DNA of 64,000 bases from Ananas comosus. Lineage: Eukaryota; Streptophyta; Magnoliopsida; Poales; Bromeliaceae. The DNA is taken from assembly GCF_001540865.1 (NCBI RefSeq), contig NW_017893396.1, positions 24,257 to 88,256 on the forward strand, in the 5' to 3' direction. The translations under genes were made by a program, and so were the position numbers. Under the pieces are notes generated by a model, which saw only the letters and a list, made by a program, of their open reading frames with translations, did no database searches and was not told the origin of the DNA. Of the stretch, positions 1-15,295 are shown one piece after another. Position 1 is the first letter of the stretch; the number at the start of each line of letters is the position of its first letter.

Positions 1-450
1 TTCTTTATAAATGCATCTCTCCTGTTAGCCTTGTGACCATATTATTATCTATATAAAACTTCCGAAGATTGATTTTGAGTAAAATTAAGATTTAATTTAT
101 TCACAGACATTTACGAGGTAAAGAATCTTGGATAGCATTTGTGGATCTTAGATATTCCTAAATCTTTATCTCATGCAAATGCATTTCGTTTACCTTGGTA
201 CTTTGATGAAATTAAATTTCTCCATAATTTCATTCTGCTTTTCAGTTTCTAGCTTGCTATACTCCATTCAATTGATAGTACCGGGAGTAAGATGGAACTA
301 TGAAAGAAGCTAAAAATTAATGTATTTGAGCTCAGAATAAATTAATGGAGTCAGTCTCTAAAACTGTGGTGTTATATGGTCCAAACTAAGGAGATAATTC
401 TCATGCAGTTGTTTCGTTCAGACTACACTGACATTCATTGCCATTTTCAG

Positions 451-1650
451 GATGGTAAAATTGTTGATACCCTGGAAGGTGCAGACCCAGCCAGTTTGGC
501 TAACAAAGTTGCAAAAGTTGCTGGACCCGCTAACCTAGCTGAGTGTGCTGCTCCCGCCAGCCTTGGGGTCGCTGCTGGCCCTGCAGTGATTGAAAAAGTT
601 CAAGAGCTCGCCAAGCAAAACGGTTCTTCTCAAACCGTAAGCCCAAGGTCCGACCTCAGCGATTCATTGAAGGAGCGGCTACAACAGCTTGTGAACTCGC
701 ACCCTGTTTTCCTTTTCATGAAAGGAAATCCCGAGCAACCAAAATGCAGGTTCAGTCGTAAAGTTGTCGAAATTCTGGAGGAGGAAGGAGTTCAGTTCGG
801 TAGCTTTGATATACTCTCAGATAATGAAGTCCGTGAAGGGATGAAGAAGTTCTCCAACTGGCCAACTTTCCCACAGCTCTTTTGCAAGGGCGAGCTTATC
901 GGTGGCTGTGATATTGTAGTTGCTATGCATGAAAGCGGCGAATTGAAAGATGTATTTAAAGAAAATGATATTCCTATTCAATCTCAAGAATCAAAAGGGG
1001 GTTCAGACTCCACGGGCCTAAGTGCTACATTGGCATCACGCCTTGAAACCCTGATTAATTCGAGTCCTGTCATGGTGTTTATGAAGGGGACTGCTGAAGA
1101 ACCCAAATGTGGGTTTAGTAACAAAGTCGTCGAAATTCTCAAGCAAGAAAAAGTCCCTTTTCAGACCTTCGACATCCTTACAGATGATGAAGTGAGGCGG
1201 GGACTAAAGGTGTTCTCCAACTGGCCTAGCTATCCTCAACTCTATGTGAAAGGAGAACTTATTGGGGGGTCAGATATTGTACTGGAGATGCATAAAAGCG
1301 GGGAACTGAAAAAGATTTTTGCCGAGAAAGGGATTGCTCCGAAAGAAACACTAGAGGACCGTATTAAAAGTTTGATCAACTCATCAGAGGTTACCCTTTT
1401 CATGAAGGGGACGCCGGATGCGCCCCGCTGCGGCTTCAGCTCGAAGGTGGTTAATGCTTTGAGGCAGGAAGGGATTAGCTTCGGTTCGTTTGACATACTG
1501 TCGGACGATGAAGTGCGGCAGGGTTTGAAGACATTTTCTAACTGGCCGACCTATCCCCAACTTTACTACAAAGGTGAGCTCATAGGGGGCTGTGATATCG
1601 TGCTGGAACTGCTTAATAGCGGTGAGCTCAAATCCACCCTCTCTGAGTAA
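451..1650 (+). CDS. GRXS17: Monothiol glutaredoxin S17-like, 3' exon (partial)
   Basis: This is the last exon of a cytosolic/nuclear multidomain glutaredoxin that handles Fe-S clusters and redox signalling. It starts after an acceptor AG at 449-450 and encodes 399 residues up to TAA. The first residues ([13 protein letters not shown]) are the end of a thioredoxin-like domain; the rest of that domain lies before the window. Three tandem glutaredoxin domains follow. Their active sites are at 745-756 (CRFS), 1108-1119 (CGFS) and 1429-1440 (CGFS), each preceded by an FMKG motif and followed by NWPT/SxPQL and a GELIGG segment that bind glutathione. The order Trx-Grx-Grx-Grx is diagnostic of plant GRXS17. 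The oddity is Arg in place of Gly in the first CGFS. Bases 1-450 read as intron. Its 3' end converges on the PPR gene on the opposite strand. Confidence 0.93.
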   Translation, partial: DGKIVDTLEGADPASLANKVAKVAGPANLAECAAPASLGVAAGPAVIEKVQELAKQNGSSQTVSPRSDLSDSLKERLQQLVNSHPVFLFMKGNPEQPKCRFSRKVVEILEEEGVQFGSFDILSDNEVREGMKKFSNWPTFPQLFCKGELIGGCDIVVAMHESGELKDVFKENDIPIQSQESKGGSDSTGLSATLASRLETLINSSPVMVFMKGTAEEPKCGFSNKVVEILKQEKVPFQTFDILTDDEVRRGLKVFSNWPSYPQLYVKGELIGGSDIVLEMHKSGELKKIFAEKGIAPKETLEDRIKSLINSSEVTLFMKGTPDAPRCGFSSKVVNALRQEGISFGSFDILSDDEVRQGLKTFSNWPTYPQLYYKGELIGGCDIVLELLNSGELKSTLSE

Positions 1651-2471
1651 CTAGCATATTTATCGGCATCAAAATAATGAACTATGGAACAGTGTTCTCT
1701 CTATAGCATAAGTGTTCGATCTGAGTTAGACTATGTTAATGTGTTCAGGATTCTTACTTTGAGTGGGACTGGGTCCTCCAAATTGCTACATTTAAGTGAT
1801 GCTTTCTTGAGAGTTACATTCCTCTTAGTTCTCATGTCTTAATAGACTTTAACTGCTGGTGATGAATGCGACTTCTGAAAAATCCCTTTTTTTTGGCCGT
1901 TTGTAATGTTTTGCTTTCTGAGTCGTAATTGGCATATCAATTGATAAATCATTTGTAGTTACGATACTGAGTTGGTTTCTGTTCATTTCAGTGTTAAATC
2001 TCTGCCTAGGAACTCACTGTGATATTGAATTGGGTGACTTTTATTTCTTTACTCTATACCAGAAGTTCTCTTCTCTATCATTACATTTTGTGCAATTGCC
2101 TTATCTTTTTACTCGTATCAATTTCCACTCCTTGGTAATGTTTTGTACATGGAAATTCTATTATGATAATTGGGAAATGTTGTGGGTAATATTGCTCTTA
2201 TAGATTGCTGATGTATTGTCATACTAATAATATATTTAAGGGAACCGTAGCGGTACTTGTAATGATCATACTTTAATTGCTCTTTTTTAATAAGATCTAG
2301 ATCTGTTCCCAACAGGAAAGATTATGAAATTCCTCTTCCATCCTATTCAAAGATTACTTGGTGAAAATTTTCATCATGAATGCAAAGCAAAAAGGAAAAG
2401 GAGAGACATTTTTCCACCAGTTCCCCATTAGTACCGAAACATGACTAGAAATATGAACCCAAGGGAATACA
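1651..2471. other. Convergent 3' flanks, GRXS17 and PPR genes
   Basis: Contains the 3' flank of the glutaredoxin gene and the 3' flank of the minus-strand PPR gene. It is AT-rich with several possible poly(A) signals. I see no further coding exon, repeat or RNA gene here. Confidence 0.5.
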
Positions 2472-4554
2472 TTAAGATTTTAAACTCAAAATCTCTTTAG
2501 TTTCTTTATTTTCCTCTATACCATCATCTTTCATACTCTTCAGAAGATCATCAACTTCTCTCCCCGCTCGCATGCGGGCCCTGATCAATGTGTGATACAT
2601 CTCCCTATACATGGGCACCGCAATTCTCAACAAACCAATAAAAGTCTCAACCTCCTTGAGATCGCCTTGTTCGCTGAGATGATTTAGTATACTTTTAACT
2701 ATAGCAGCATTTGGCCCCCACCCAGTGTTAGGGACATAAACGCAAAGCGCGTTCTTCATCAACTCATGCGCCTTCTCTATCTCCCCTTTCTCCGCGTAAC
2801 CCGTGGCCACGATCCCCCAACTACTCGAAGGGGGCGTCTTTCCTTTCTTCACAAAGTCATCAAGAAGAGCCTCGGCTTTCTCTAAAAGCCCTTTATGCCT
2901 GTACCCGGTAAGAAGAACATTCGGGACGCGAAAGTCTAATGCATTGCCGCTACTCTCCCACTCCTTCAGCAAAGCTTCGGCTTCTTCGAGCTCCCCGAGC
3001 TTCACAAGCCCCCCGAGCATCGTCGTGTAATCTCGATTGATATACTTCTTGCAGTTCTCCTTTTGAAGATCCCATAATCTCCGCATCTCCGACTTATTCT
3101 CTAGATGGCCGTACAGAGAAATCAGATGGTTATAGCCAGGGCCGTGCCGTTTGTCAAGCTTCTCCTCTGCTTTCTTTAGCGCAGAAACAGCTTTTTCCAC
3201 AAGCTCCGCTTTTATATAGATGCTCGCAACCACCGCATACGTGTTCCAATCGACCACAATTTGCGGCTGATGTTCCATCTCCTCTAGAACCTTCTCCATT
3301 CCATATATATCCGACCTTGTCCCGTAAGAATTTATGCATATTCGGTAGCTAAAATTGTCGGGATAGACTCCATTGTTCTTCATTTCGGCGAGCACCGACG
3401 GGACCTTTTCGTGTTGCCCAGTGTTCGTGTAGAGACACATGATGTCGTTGTAAGGAAGGGGGGAGAATGCTAAACCCATTTCTTTCATCTTCTTCATGTG
3501 AGATAAGGATTTCTCTATTTGGCGCTCTCTCACGTAACAGTTCAAAAGGGCGCCGTAGGTTTTCTCGGTTTTGTTCTTTTCGTCCAAGCTATTAAAGTAG
3601 GTCTCGGCAGATGCCGATCCATGAACTTCGCCGATTAAATCGAGCTGTACAGCATGGTCGCTCGGCATGAATGTTATTTTGCTCTTGTTCTTCATCCACT
3701 CAGAGACCTGTTTCCGCAAAAGTATAAAACAATCCATGAAACACCAGAAATATTGTTGAATGAACATGAAAGAAGAAAACAAGAAAGCAAAAGACCATCC
3801 TTCAATGATCTTATTATTTTTCTTTTTAAATTTATATTAGATCAAAATTTACACAAGAATCTCATTTTACAAGTGATTAAAAAGTTTATATCACAATGGA
3901 CCAATTACGATCAACTTACGCAAACTTTCACCGCCTAATGCAAATTCTTACTCCACACTACTTAACACAATTAGTCGAATCTCCTTAACCAATATCGAAC
4001 ACAATTACTAAATAAAATTTCCAGAAATTTAACTAAATTATGATGTGTAATTCCATCCAAATCAATCCCCCAAACAGGGTGTGAATCAATGCCGCCGATA
4101 ACTCCCATCTTTCACTGATTCAGCAACATATATGGAGAACTCTTCATGAACGGGATAAAGCAAACACCTTTAAGGCATTGGTTTCATACTAACCAATATC
4201 GTGCACGGTTAGTAAACCAAACTTCTAAATCGATGAACTTTTTTCGCAGAGGAAATAAAGCAAACACCTTTACGGCATGAATTCGATACGAACCTCGAGC
4301 GCTTGTTTGAACCGGCGCCGTTTCCGGAGCTCCCTCACCACGTTCTGGAGCTCGACGGGGCGCGCGGAGTTGCCCTTGTCGATCCACCGTTCGATCTCCG
4401 GGACGAGGCTGATGCTGGGGTGCCCCAACGGCCAGATCGTGGATTGGAGGCTGGGGCGCGGAGGAGCTCGCTTCGTGCAATAGGAGCTGCTCCAATGGCG
4501 GAATCGGAGGGCGCTTCGGAGGCGATTCGCGACGGAGAAGAGCGCTGAGCCCAT
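2472..4554 (-). CDS. P-class PPR protein, organellar (copy 1)
   Basis: Two exons: 4554-4294 and 3707-2472, joined in phase 0 by a 586-bp GT-AG intron, giving 498 aa. The start (MGSALFSVANRLRSAL) is a basic, Ser-rich amphipathic segment typical of mitochondrial targeting. After it come the conserved WIDKGN block and a run of about ten degenerate 35-residue PPR helical hairpins (for example TYGALLNCYVRERQIEKS, SWGIVATGYAEKGEIEKAHE), without an E or DYW tail. The family (At2g20710/At4g21705 type) binds organellar RNA; the target cannot be read from sequence. The gene is paired head to head with its paralogue at 4829-7397, and the intron interrupts both at the same place, after the residues ALE. 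The frame is intact throughout. Confidence 0.9.
4155..4278. repeat. 24-bp direct repeat, period 100, in PPR intron
   Basis: The 24-bp segments at 4155-4178 and 4255-4278 differ by one base and lie exactly 100 bp apart, at the 5' end of the minus-strand PPR intron. The sequence between them does not repeat, so this looks like a local duplication that has diverged. Confidence 0.6.
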
Positions 4555-4828
4555 GGCGGAGCCGCAACAACGACGACGACGACGACGACGAGAAGTTCGG
4601 GATTTTGTGAGGGTTTTAGAAGTTGGGACGAAGGGCTAATTTGTAAAAATGGAAAATTTTATGGGCTGGCCCATAAATAAGATTTAGAATTTCTTTTTGG
4701 GCTGGATTGTGGGCCAGTAATTTCATATTACGGCCCAAATAGGGTTTAAGCCCTTAACCCCTCCCTCGTCCTTAGTCGAAGGATCAAAACCCTCGCCATT
4801 GTTGGGGACCTCAACACACTGTAGGAGC
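4555..4828. promoter_or_regulatory. Bidirectional PPR promoter with site II and telobox
   Basis: The 274 bp between two divergent PPR start codons hold five site II-type motifs (TGGGCT/TGGGCC or complement) at 4662-4667, 4668-4673, 4698-4703, 4710-4715 and 4732-4737. A telobox-like AGGGTTTA follows at 4741-4748 and an AAAACCCT-type element lies near 4788. Site II plus telobox is the known signature of TCP-regulated genes for organelle and ribosome function in plants. The symmetric placement suggests one shared promoter for both genes; that is inference. Confidence 0.75.
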
Positions 4829-7397
4829 ATGAAGCTCCTCCGCCCCCGCAATGGAGGTCCTCTCCTTCTCAGGCTCCTCCGATCCATGGCTACGACTAGG
4901 GTTTCTCTCTCGACGGCGACGGAGGTGTCGTCACGGGCCCCGCCCCTGCATGACTCCCTCTACAACCGGGTGGTCATGGTCGCGAACCCTAGGCTCCCCA
5001 TCGTCCCCGTACTCGAGAGGTGGGTCGAAGAGGGAAACGCCGTGGGTAAGGGGGATCTCCAATCCATTGTCAAGAAGATGAAGACGATGAGGCGATACTC
5101 TCACGCCCTCGAGGTCCCTCTCCTTCTCTCTATGTTAAACTTTCTTTTGATTTCGTTAAATGGTATGGTTTGTGTTAATGTCTCCGCTTACACCTGTGTT
5201 GGATATCATTTGGACTATGCCTCGTTCATTGAGAGGAGAAGTAATGGAATAGAGAAAGGATGAGCATTGAGGCCATTTAATGGTGGATGTAGGGAACTGA
5301 ACCACGAATTCTTCGAATTTAGAAGACCATGTTACAAGAAGATCAATCTTGCAGGAAATGGCCCAAAAACAGTGTTAATTAACGAGTTCGAGTGTAGTCG
5401 ATTGAAATGACCAACTTGGTTTTTTGTGCTGAGAGATTAGAAGAAAATTCACCCTACTTCACAACCTAGGAAAGTTATTTACTTTTGCACAAAATCAGCA
5501 TAAAAATAGCAGTTCGAAAAGGCTAAATTTTAGAAAACACCTGATAGAATAATTGAAGATGGTGCTTAATCTTCCACTTTTTGTATGTCGACAAGCACTA
5601 TTTCTTCGACTAGTGCATTTACTGATGTTTCAAAATAGTGTCAGATGGCTTGTGAGTTGTGATAGACATATTCGTGCTGTTACACATATTGCATATAGCA
5701 TGTACAAGCTCAGAGGTGTTACTTATAAGAACCTAATGACAGGTCACGTACTTCCTTTATAATGATAATGCCAAAAGTATCCGCACTCTCGGCTTTCGTA
5801 AACATCTTTATCATGGGAAAACTATGGTCGAAGTATAATATTTTTTTTGAAACTCTTTGGTTAAATGCTTGACATCAAGCACATGAACGAACTTCAAGTG
5901 TTAAAAACAGGAGACGAAGAAGATAACAATGGTTCGACTGCTATCATATCAGTTTGCTATATGTAATAAAAGGAAGTTGTGTTTGCCAATAGCTTTTTTC
6001 TATAAGATAAACCCATATTAAGAAAGGAAAGCTTTGTTGAATTGTTCTATTATGCTTGTTTATTAGACACTGTTAAGTTTATAGTGCTAACGTTTAATTC
6101 TTCTGTGACCTGATATTAAAATTAATGAATGCTTCAGATATCTATGTGGATGAGTGATCGGAGGTATTTTCCCATATCACCTGGTGACGCTGCATACCGG
6201 CTCGAGTTGATCAGTAAAGTTCATGGCCTTCAGAATGCTGAGACTTATTTTAATAACTTGCCCCAACAACTAAAAGTCTATCAGCCCTACGGTGCTCTCC
6301 TCAGCTGCTACGCAGAAGAGAAAGCTGTCGAGAAAGCAGAAGCCCTCTTTGAGAGGATGAAGGAATTGAATATGGTCACATCATATGCTTATAGTGCACT
6401 AATGAAGCTCTATTGCAACATGGGACAGCCTGACAAAGTTCATTCCATATTCCAGTCTATGGAGGAGAAGGGTGTTATTCCTGACGTATTCAGTTACGAC
6501 ATTCTAATCGAAGCATATGCTAGTGCTGCTGATATTCAAGGAATAGAAAACATGTTTGAAAGGATTAAAAACCAGAAGAATTTAGTTAACTGGCACATTT
6601 ATGCAGTTGCTGCGACAGGTTTCATAAACGCTGGGTTACCAGACAAAGCTTTGGTAGCGCTCAGGGAATCAGAGAAGCTAATACCTAAAAATAAGGGTCA
6701 AGTTGCATTTGGATACTTGCTCTCCGTATGTGCTGATATTGGAAATAAAAACGAATTATACCGCATTTGGAATACCTATAAATTACGTGAGAGGGCGTCC
6801 AATTCTATGTATATGTGCATGATCAGTCTGTTACTTAAGAAGATGGACGATATAGAAGCTGCGGAGACAATCTTAAAGGAGTGGGAATCAAAATTCAGCT
6901 TCTATGATTTCCGGGTCCCGAATTTGCTGATTGGAGCTTATTGCGCAAAAGGGCTTTTGGGAAAAGCAGAAGCTCTGGTGAGTGAAGCCGTCGAGAATGG
7001 TAAAACGCCTTTTGCCAATACGTGGGACCGAATGGCAAGTGGGTACTTTAAGGATGGGCAGATCTCCAAGGGAGTAGAGATGACAAAGAGAGCACTCGTG
7101 GCGGGCCAAATTGGATGGAAGCCGAATCCTAGGAATGCGATTGAAAGCTTGAATCACTTCTTGGAACAGCAGGATGTTGAAGCAGCAGAGGAGCTCGTGA
7201 GGTTGTTGAAGCGCTTAGTACCCTTAACGACAGATGTTTACAATTATTTGTTGAGGATTTATTTAAGTGCCGGTAAACCGCTCTCCGACCTGCTTGAGAG
7301 AATGAGGAATGATGGGATTGAGGAGGATGAAGAAACAGCTAGAATTCTCGAGGGGAAAAGTTCGACAGATGTTGAGTTAGAAGAGAACAAAAGTTGA
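4829..7397 (+). CDS. P-class PPR protein, organellar (copy 2)
   Basis: Two exons: 4829-5113 and 6138-7397, phase-0 junction after ALE, giving 514 aa. I chose ATG 4829; an in-frame ATG at 4886 (MATTRVSLST) is a possible alternative. The N-terminus is Arg/Ser-rich with no acidic residues, as in organelle presequences. The body consists of PPR hairpins (for example YGALLSCYAEEKAVEKAEAL, YSALMKLYCNMGQPDKVHSI) and ends in an acidic tail. The similarity to copy 1 (VHG-AETYFNxL, WESxxxxxDFRVPNxL, AKGLLGKAEAL) and the identical intron position show a divergent tandem duplication. The intron here is 1,024 bp. Family members act in mitochondrial or plastid RNA metabolism; the RNA target is unknown. Confidence 0.9.
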
Positions 7398-8137
7398 GTA
7401 CACCCCAAAATCTTATTTTCTGCAGTAAAGCTCCGAAAACCTTGGCATTTCGTTCGATCCAGTATTGCAACAATACGAGGCCCGTCGTAGCTGGAAATTC
7501 GGGGGTTTTCAATGGAAAAGCAGTTAAAGAGAAAAATCTGTCAGATGCTCTTTGTATTCAAAACTATCTCAGGTTGTCTAACTCAATTAATGATGCTTAT
7601 ACATGTTAAACTACTAAATGATGGGTTGTGGCTGAACTTGCGTGGATTAAATTATCCCAGAGTAATATGTAACTTTAATTGTTTCTGTTGAACCTTGTCC
7701 TGGAATGGAAATGAGAATTGGAGAAAAATTACTGGAAATTTTGTGTTCTGATGCTTTTCTGTTTCCAGAATCTAACTCATAAGCTTAAAATGCGTATGTT
7801 TGTGATTTCTATAGTAGAGGAGTTGTTCAAGAAGTTGATTTCGACACGTCGCTGGTGGACCTGCACTGAAGTTAAAGAGTTTTAGGTCGATGAATTACAT
7901 CGAATAAATCGGTTTAGTTTTACACCTGCCAAATCAAATCCTCAAAATTTTTTTTTTTTTTTTTTTTGAGTTTTAAGATCGGATCGAGTTTTAAGATCGG
8001 ATCTGCTCAACCCGACCCAATAAAACCTACATTGGGTATAGCCCGGTCCGACCACTTTAGACCAGAGCCCTTTTGGATTTACTCGTCCGGTTCGAAACGA
8101 CATCCGGCCCGGCCTGGTCCGGTCCAGCCCGGTCCGG
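7398..8137. other. PPR 3' flank and HEMB upstream region
   Basis: Downstream of the second PPR gene. It holds a T run at 7950-7967, then a duplicated GAGTTTTAAGATCGGAT unit (7968-7999), then GC-rich GGTCCGG/GGCCCGG repeats leading into the HEMB promoter. I see no gene. Confidence 0.5.
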
Positions 8138-8170
8138 CACGTGATCGGCACGTGTACGACGAGTCACGTG
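8138..8170 (+). promoter_or_regulatory. Three G-boxes in the HEMB promoter
   Basis: Three perfect CACGTG hexamers lie at 8138-8143, 8149-8154 and 8165-8170, and a TATA-like TATAAT sits near 8207. G-boxes are bound by bHLH (PIF) and bZIP (HY5) factors that control light-responsive tetrapyrrole genes. The spacing suggests cooperative binding just upstream of the likely transcription start; the functional reading is inference. Confidence 0.75.
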
Positions 8171-8272
8171 ATGTTGTTGGACTCGATCTGCATCTTCTTC
8201 TTCTTATAATAGAGGAGATCAAAACAGAGATAAGGGAACTTCACCTGCTTCTTCTTCTTCTTCTTCTCCAAG

Positions 8273-8822
8273 GTAAACTCTTTCTCTCTCTTCTCTCCTC
8301 CTTCCAATTTAAGATCTTTGTGTTGTTTTGTTCTCTTGAATCGAAAGGATCTTTCGTTTATGCGAGAATGGTTGGAAATTTCACAAAAATGGCCCGGGTT
8401 TGGTAAAAATCCCGTTGTTGGATTTGATTAGGAAGCCGAAAAATCGCAACTTTTTGTGGGTCTATCAAATCCGCAAAAAAAAAAAAAAAAAAAAAACTCG
8501 CAAATTGTTGCCATTATTGTTCACTTTTATGCGGATTTAGTTGAAATTTGCTCGTCGGTATGCTTCATTTGGCTTTTTTTTTTTTTTTTTTTGGTGGGTG
8601 CGCTTTAATTTGTTGCTTCTCGAGGAAAAAAAGAAAAGAAAAATTCGTCTTTTTAAGCACTTATTTTGGGCATTTTAATCAATTTATTAGCTGGATGAGC
8701 TTAACCATGAAGTGGATTTTTTTTTACCTAAAGTTGTTATTATATAATATGTTTGTCTAAATAATTAGCAAAATATAACTTTTTTGTTTTTTTTTTCACG
8801 GCATTTGGGGAATAGGGTACAG
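8273..8822 (+). other. 5'UTR intron of HEMB
   Basis: A likely leader exon ends in CTTCTCCAAG followed by GTAAAC at 8273, and a good acceptor (GGGTACAG) ends at 8822, four bases before the ATG. The interval is T-rich with long A and T runs, as expected for a plant leader intron. Confidence 0.6.
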
Positions 8823-8825
8823 GTC

Positions 8826-11847
<3,022 letters not shown>

Positions 11848-13358
11848 CCTAGCTCGTCCAAAGTTTTCACGATTAAGTAAGTTTTCTCGAATCCCGCCCG
11901 GCCCGCATCTTCTGTATCCTTTCGTCTCCTTTTGTGCACTATTGTTATTAAGAGCTAGGTATGTTTGTTTATGTAGCTTGTTTGTATTTTACATGATAAA
12001 TTATAAGTTTTATGTATCTCTCAATTGCTTCAATTGCTGTAAGGAGCCATTAAAAGTACATAGTGAGTTTATGTGAACTAAGAAAATGAGAGTTTAAGAA
12101 AATGATAGAGATCCATAATGTAGAAGATTATTGAACATGAATAAAGATCAAATTACTGGCTCAATAATACAGCTGTAGATGTTGTTGATTAGAACTATTC
12201 GAAAAAGCATGTTCTTTTTATTATCTTTTTCAAATAGCTTTTAGTTACATCAGAATTAAAAACTTCAAATTAGAGTTTCAAATGGATTACTGTGTTATTT
12301 AGGAAATAAAAAGTTTGGTGCTTTTACTGTTGTGAAAACTTTTCAGCTCCAACAGAAGCCCAATTTATAATTTTGTCTTTGAAAGCACCAAAAACTTTTG
12401 GAGCAACATAAATGGAAAAGAAACTTTTATTTGTGCTTCTTCGAGTAACTCAATTCACAGTAGATCTCCAATTTTGGTTTGATAAAGAGTGGTTCAGCAG
12501 CTTTAGTTAATGGATATTTCTCTAATCACTCTCAATTACTTTAATATATCACTGCTCCAATGGCGAAATGCGCCATTATTATATGATTGGAGTAATTCTC
12601 CAATGTTATCTTAATTTTGGTACAATTGTAATATAAATGCATCTCAGTGAACTCAGAATCCATGTGTATTCTAAGTTTATCACAACATTTGACATAGCAC
12701 AATACAATAATAATCACGGAATAGTTAAGTACTATAAATAAGATTGTAAAATAGTAAAATGCAAATAAATTAATAGCTCCAAATCACAATTTTTCAGTTT
12801 TGCACCAAAGTGATTGTTTTCTTCTGTCAGTGTGCGGAGGATAAAGCCCCAGAATTTACATAAACTTTCTTATGACATAGTTTTCGCTGTCTTAATTCTA
12901 TTCGCATCTACTTCAAGATGACGATGAGCATATCACTACCCTTCCAAAATCCACACTAGTTAGAAGCTCTAAACATTTTTTTAAAAAAATTTTGTTGCAA
13001 ATGATTTGAATTCTCTCTCTCAAAAACAAAAGCTGTTACAAAAGCAGGAATGGTTAGGCACCAAGGCCAAGGAAGATATCCAAATTGATGCAATGAATCA
13101 ATGGAAAAGGGTCCTTTAGGGTTTTTTTTTTGTCTCAATATTTTGGGGATCTCTTTTCTTTTTTGTTCTTAGTTGCTTAGAGAGTGGTGTCTTCAACTCT
13201 TCATAGTGGATCTTTCCTTAATTCTTGATGTGTGGATCTACTTGGCACCTAGATGGACATACATGGTGACTAGATAATCCTCTTACATAAAAAGAAGTGG
13301 TCATGCTTTCCTAGTACTAATGGATGTTTGGAAGGTGTGCTCCTTAACTTTTGTGTGA
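11848..13358. other. AT-rich intergenic sequence
   Basis: Downstream of HEMB. The first 150 bp are probably 3'UTR. The rest is AT-rich with no coding exon that I can support. The stretch 12190-12560 has short internal inverted matches (AAAAGTTT-type) that may be an old MITE, but I could not define ends. Confidence 0.4.

Positions 13359-13385
<27 letters not shown>
13359..13385. repeat. (CT)n microsatellite
   Basis: An uninterrupted CT dinucleotide run of about 13 units in intergenic sequence. Confidence 0.9.
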
Positions 13386-13390
<5 letters not shown>

Positions 13391-13487
13391 GGTTGATGCT
13401 TACTATGGTTTCAATAAGAGTAGTTTAAATGAAGAACACACTAATAAAATATAAATAAAGATTCAGTTACAGTCATTATTTTTTTTA

Positions 13488-13581
13488 AGAAAAAAAATAA
13501 CATGTTATCTGTTTCATTTATTTTTTAAAAATAAGCTCGGTTAAAAATGCAAAGAACTTGGATACCAACTATCAAGCACTT
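13488..13581 (-). mobile_element. Degenerate tRNA-derived SINE fragment
   Basis: Read on the minus strand it matches the middle and tail of the SINE copies at 17137 and 28827: GCTTGATAGTTGGTATCC, then an AGCTTATTTTTAAA block, then a GATAACATGTTAT tail before an A/T-rich end. The 5' part including most of box A is missing. It is clearly older than the other copies; no target-site duplication is visible. Confidence 0.5.
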
Positions 13582-14568
13582 AATCATTCATTCATTTTTA
13601 AATAAAACAAATAGTGGCTTGAATGGTGAAGTAGATTAGATTTTCAATACAGATGACATAAATGACAAAGGATTGAGCTTGAATTTTTAATTTTTAATTG
13701 GTTAGTAGTATGATCTTTACCCAAGCCAAACTCAGCAAAAAAAGATGCAGAGGTCTTAAGAGGAAAAGTAGTTAGCTTATTTACTTTTGTAGGTAAAGAA
13801 TAAGAAAAGATGTTAAGATAAAGGAAAATATTTTCTTACTTTCTAACTTTACATAATCCATTGATCAAAGACTCCTAATTGTTCAACTAATGGTGTCACC
13901 TTTCTAATCTCTTATGAAAATTTGAAGATCAAAATTTAATATTCTTGATCATCCAATGATTCATCCCTCTAATTTCGATTTATGTAACTTAAAACTATCT
14001 AGAATAAAATATGCAAGCGATCGATCCGATGATCGACGCATAAGCCAACTTATGGACTACCAAATACATCTACTTTTTCTTCAGATTAAGTTCCATAGCA
14101 CCAATTAAAATGTTCACTGTCCAATTAGTAATTACTTGCTTGTTACAAAAGTTGCGAAACATGTGGTCAAATAAATCACATTTAATTCACTAGAATATGT
14201 TAGAGGCGAACTATTGTACAAAATATATGCATCAATCAGTGTCAAATATACAAATTAATTGTATCACATTATTTGATATAGTATTACAGCATGAGATTCT
14301 TATTTTGAATTCTGTAAGACATGTACTATAAAAGAAACAAAGATCAATAGTTAAAATAAAGAAAAGAAAAACAAATTTAAATTAAGAAGGAAAAAAAAAA
14401 AACGAAAAAAAAGAGCTTAGTCAAACAACTTTGTCTCTTCCATAGTAGATTAGATTAGGTGAATTGTGCCCATGCTTTCACAAAGAAGTGTCTTCTTTCT
14501 TCTATGGTGCATATTTGTTGTGGAACATTAAAAGGTCACTAAAGTTAACCTAATAAGCATTAACTTTC

Positions 14569-14571
<3 letters not shown>

Positions 14572-14609
<38 letters not shown>

Positions 14610-14626
14610 TGTGTGTGTGTGTGTGT
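14572..14626. repeat. Compound (GA)n(GT)n microsatellite
   Basis: About 17 GA units run directly into 10 GT units. Nothing coding is nearby. Confidence 0.95.
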
Positions 14627-15286
14627 TAAGATCACTTGGTGATGATGTAATTGACTTTGCTCTCAAATATATTTAGCTTTGAATTTTGTAAAGCACCAAA
14701 ACAATTGGAATGGGAATAGTGTCCTATAACTTTTTGACGAATGGGACTAGATTACTTTATGATGAAATTGCTGAATCATACAGCATTCACCATCGAATCC
14801 AAAATAAACTAAGCTTCTTTTTTTTTTAAAAAAAAAAAAGAAATCTTTTCTAACATTCACTATTTTTTCTTGGTTGTAATTCAGGAATTTGATTTGCCAC
14901 TTGTCTCTTTTTTAGGAAAAAATAAAATAAAATCAAGATAGTGCACTTACGGGCAACTTTTCATATAAATTTTTTGCACAAATAAATCCTGTTTTGACTT
15001 AGTTGATTGAAATTAAACTTAAGCAGCTTATTTTCATAATGGCTTTGTCGAGTTTAGAAGATTCAGCGAACCTACTCTATCATGTTCTCTGCGTGCCTTC
15101 GAAGACCGATAAATGTAATACGCACGATATGATCGAGTGTTGATCCGAAACGTTCGCCGAGGGATCCAAACAATTTCGCCACGCACGGCGTAGAGCATAT
15201 TTTCTACAGTTCCGAGTACAGAAATTCCGATTCCTCCGTCTTCGAATATTTAACTTCATGCAGCTGCAGTCTGCAGATGTTGGGCA
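14627..15286. other. Intergenic sequence before the MULE
   Basis: AT-rich with poly-T/poly-A runs near 14818-14840. The last 250 bp are less AT-rich, and the same kind of sequence continues after the MULE, which fits a single stretch split by the insertion. No gene seen. Confidence 0.4.
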
Positions 15287-15295
15287 GACAGAACG

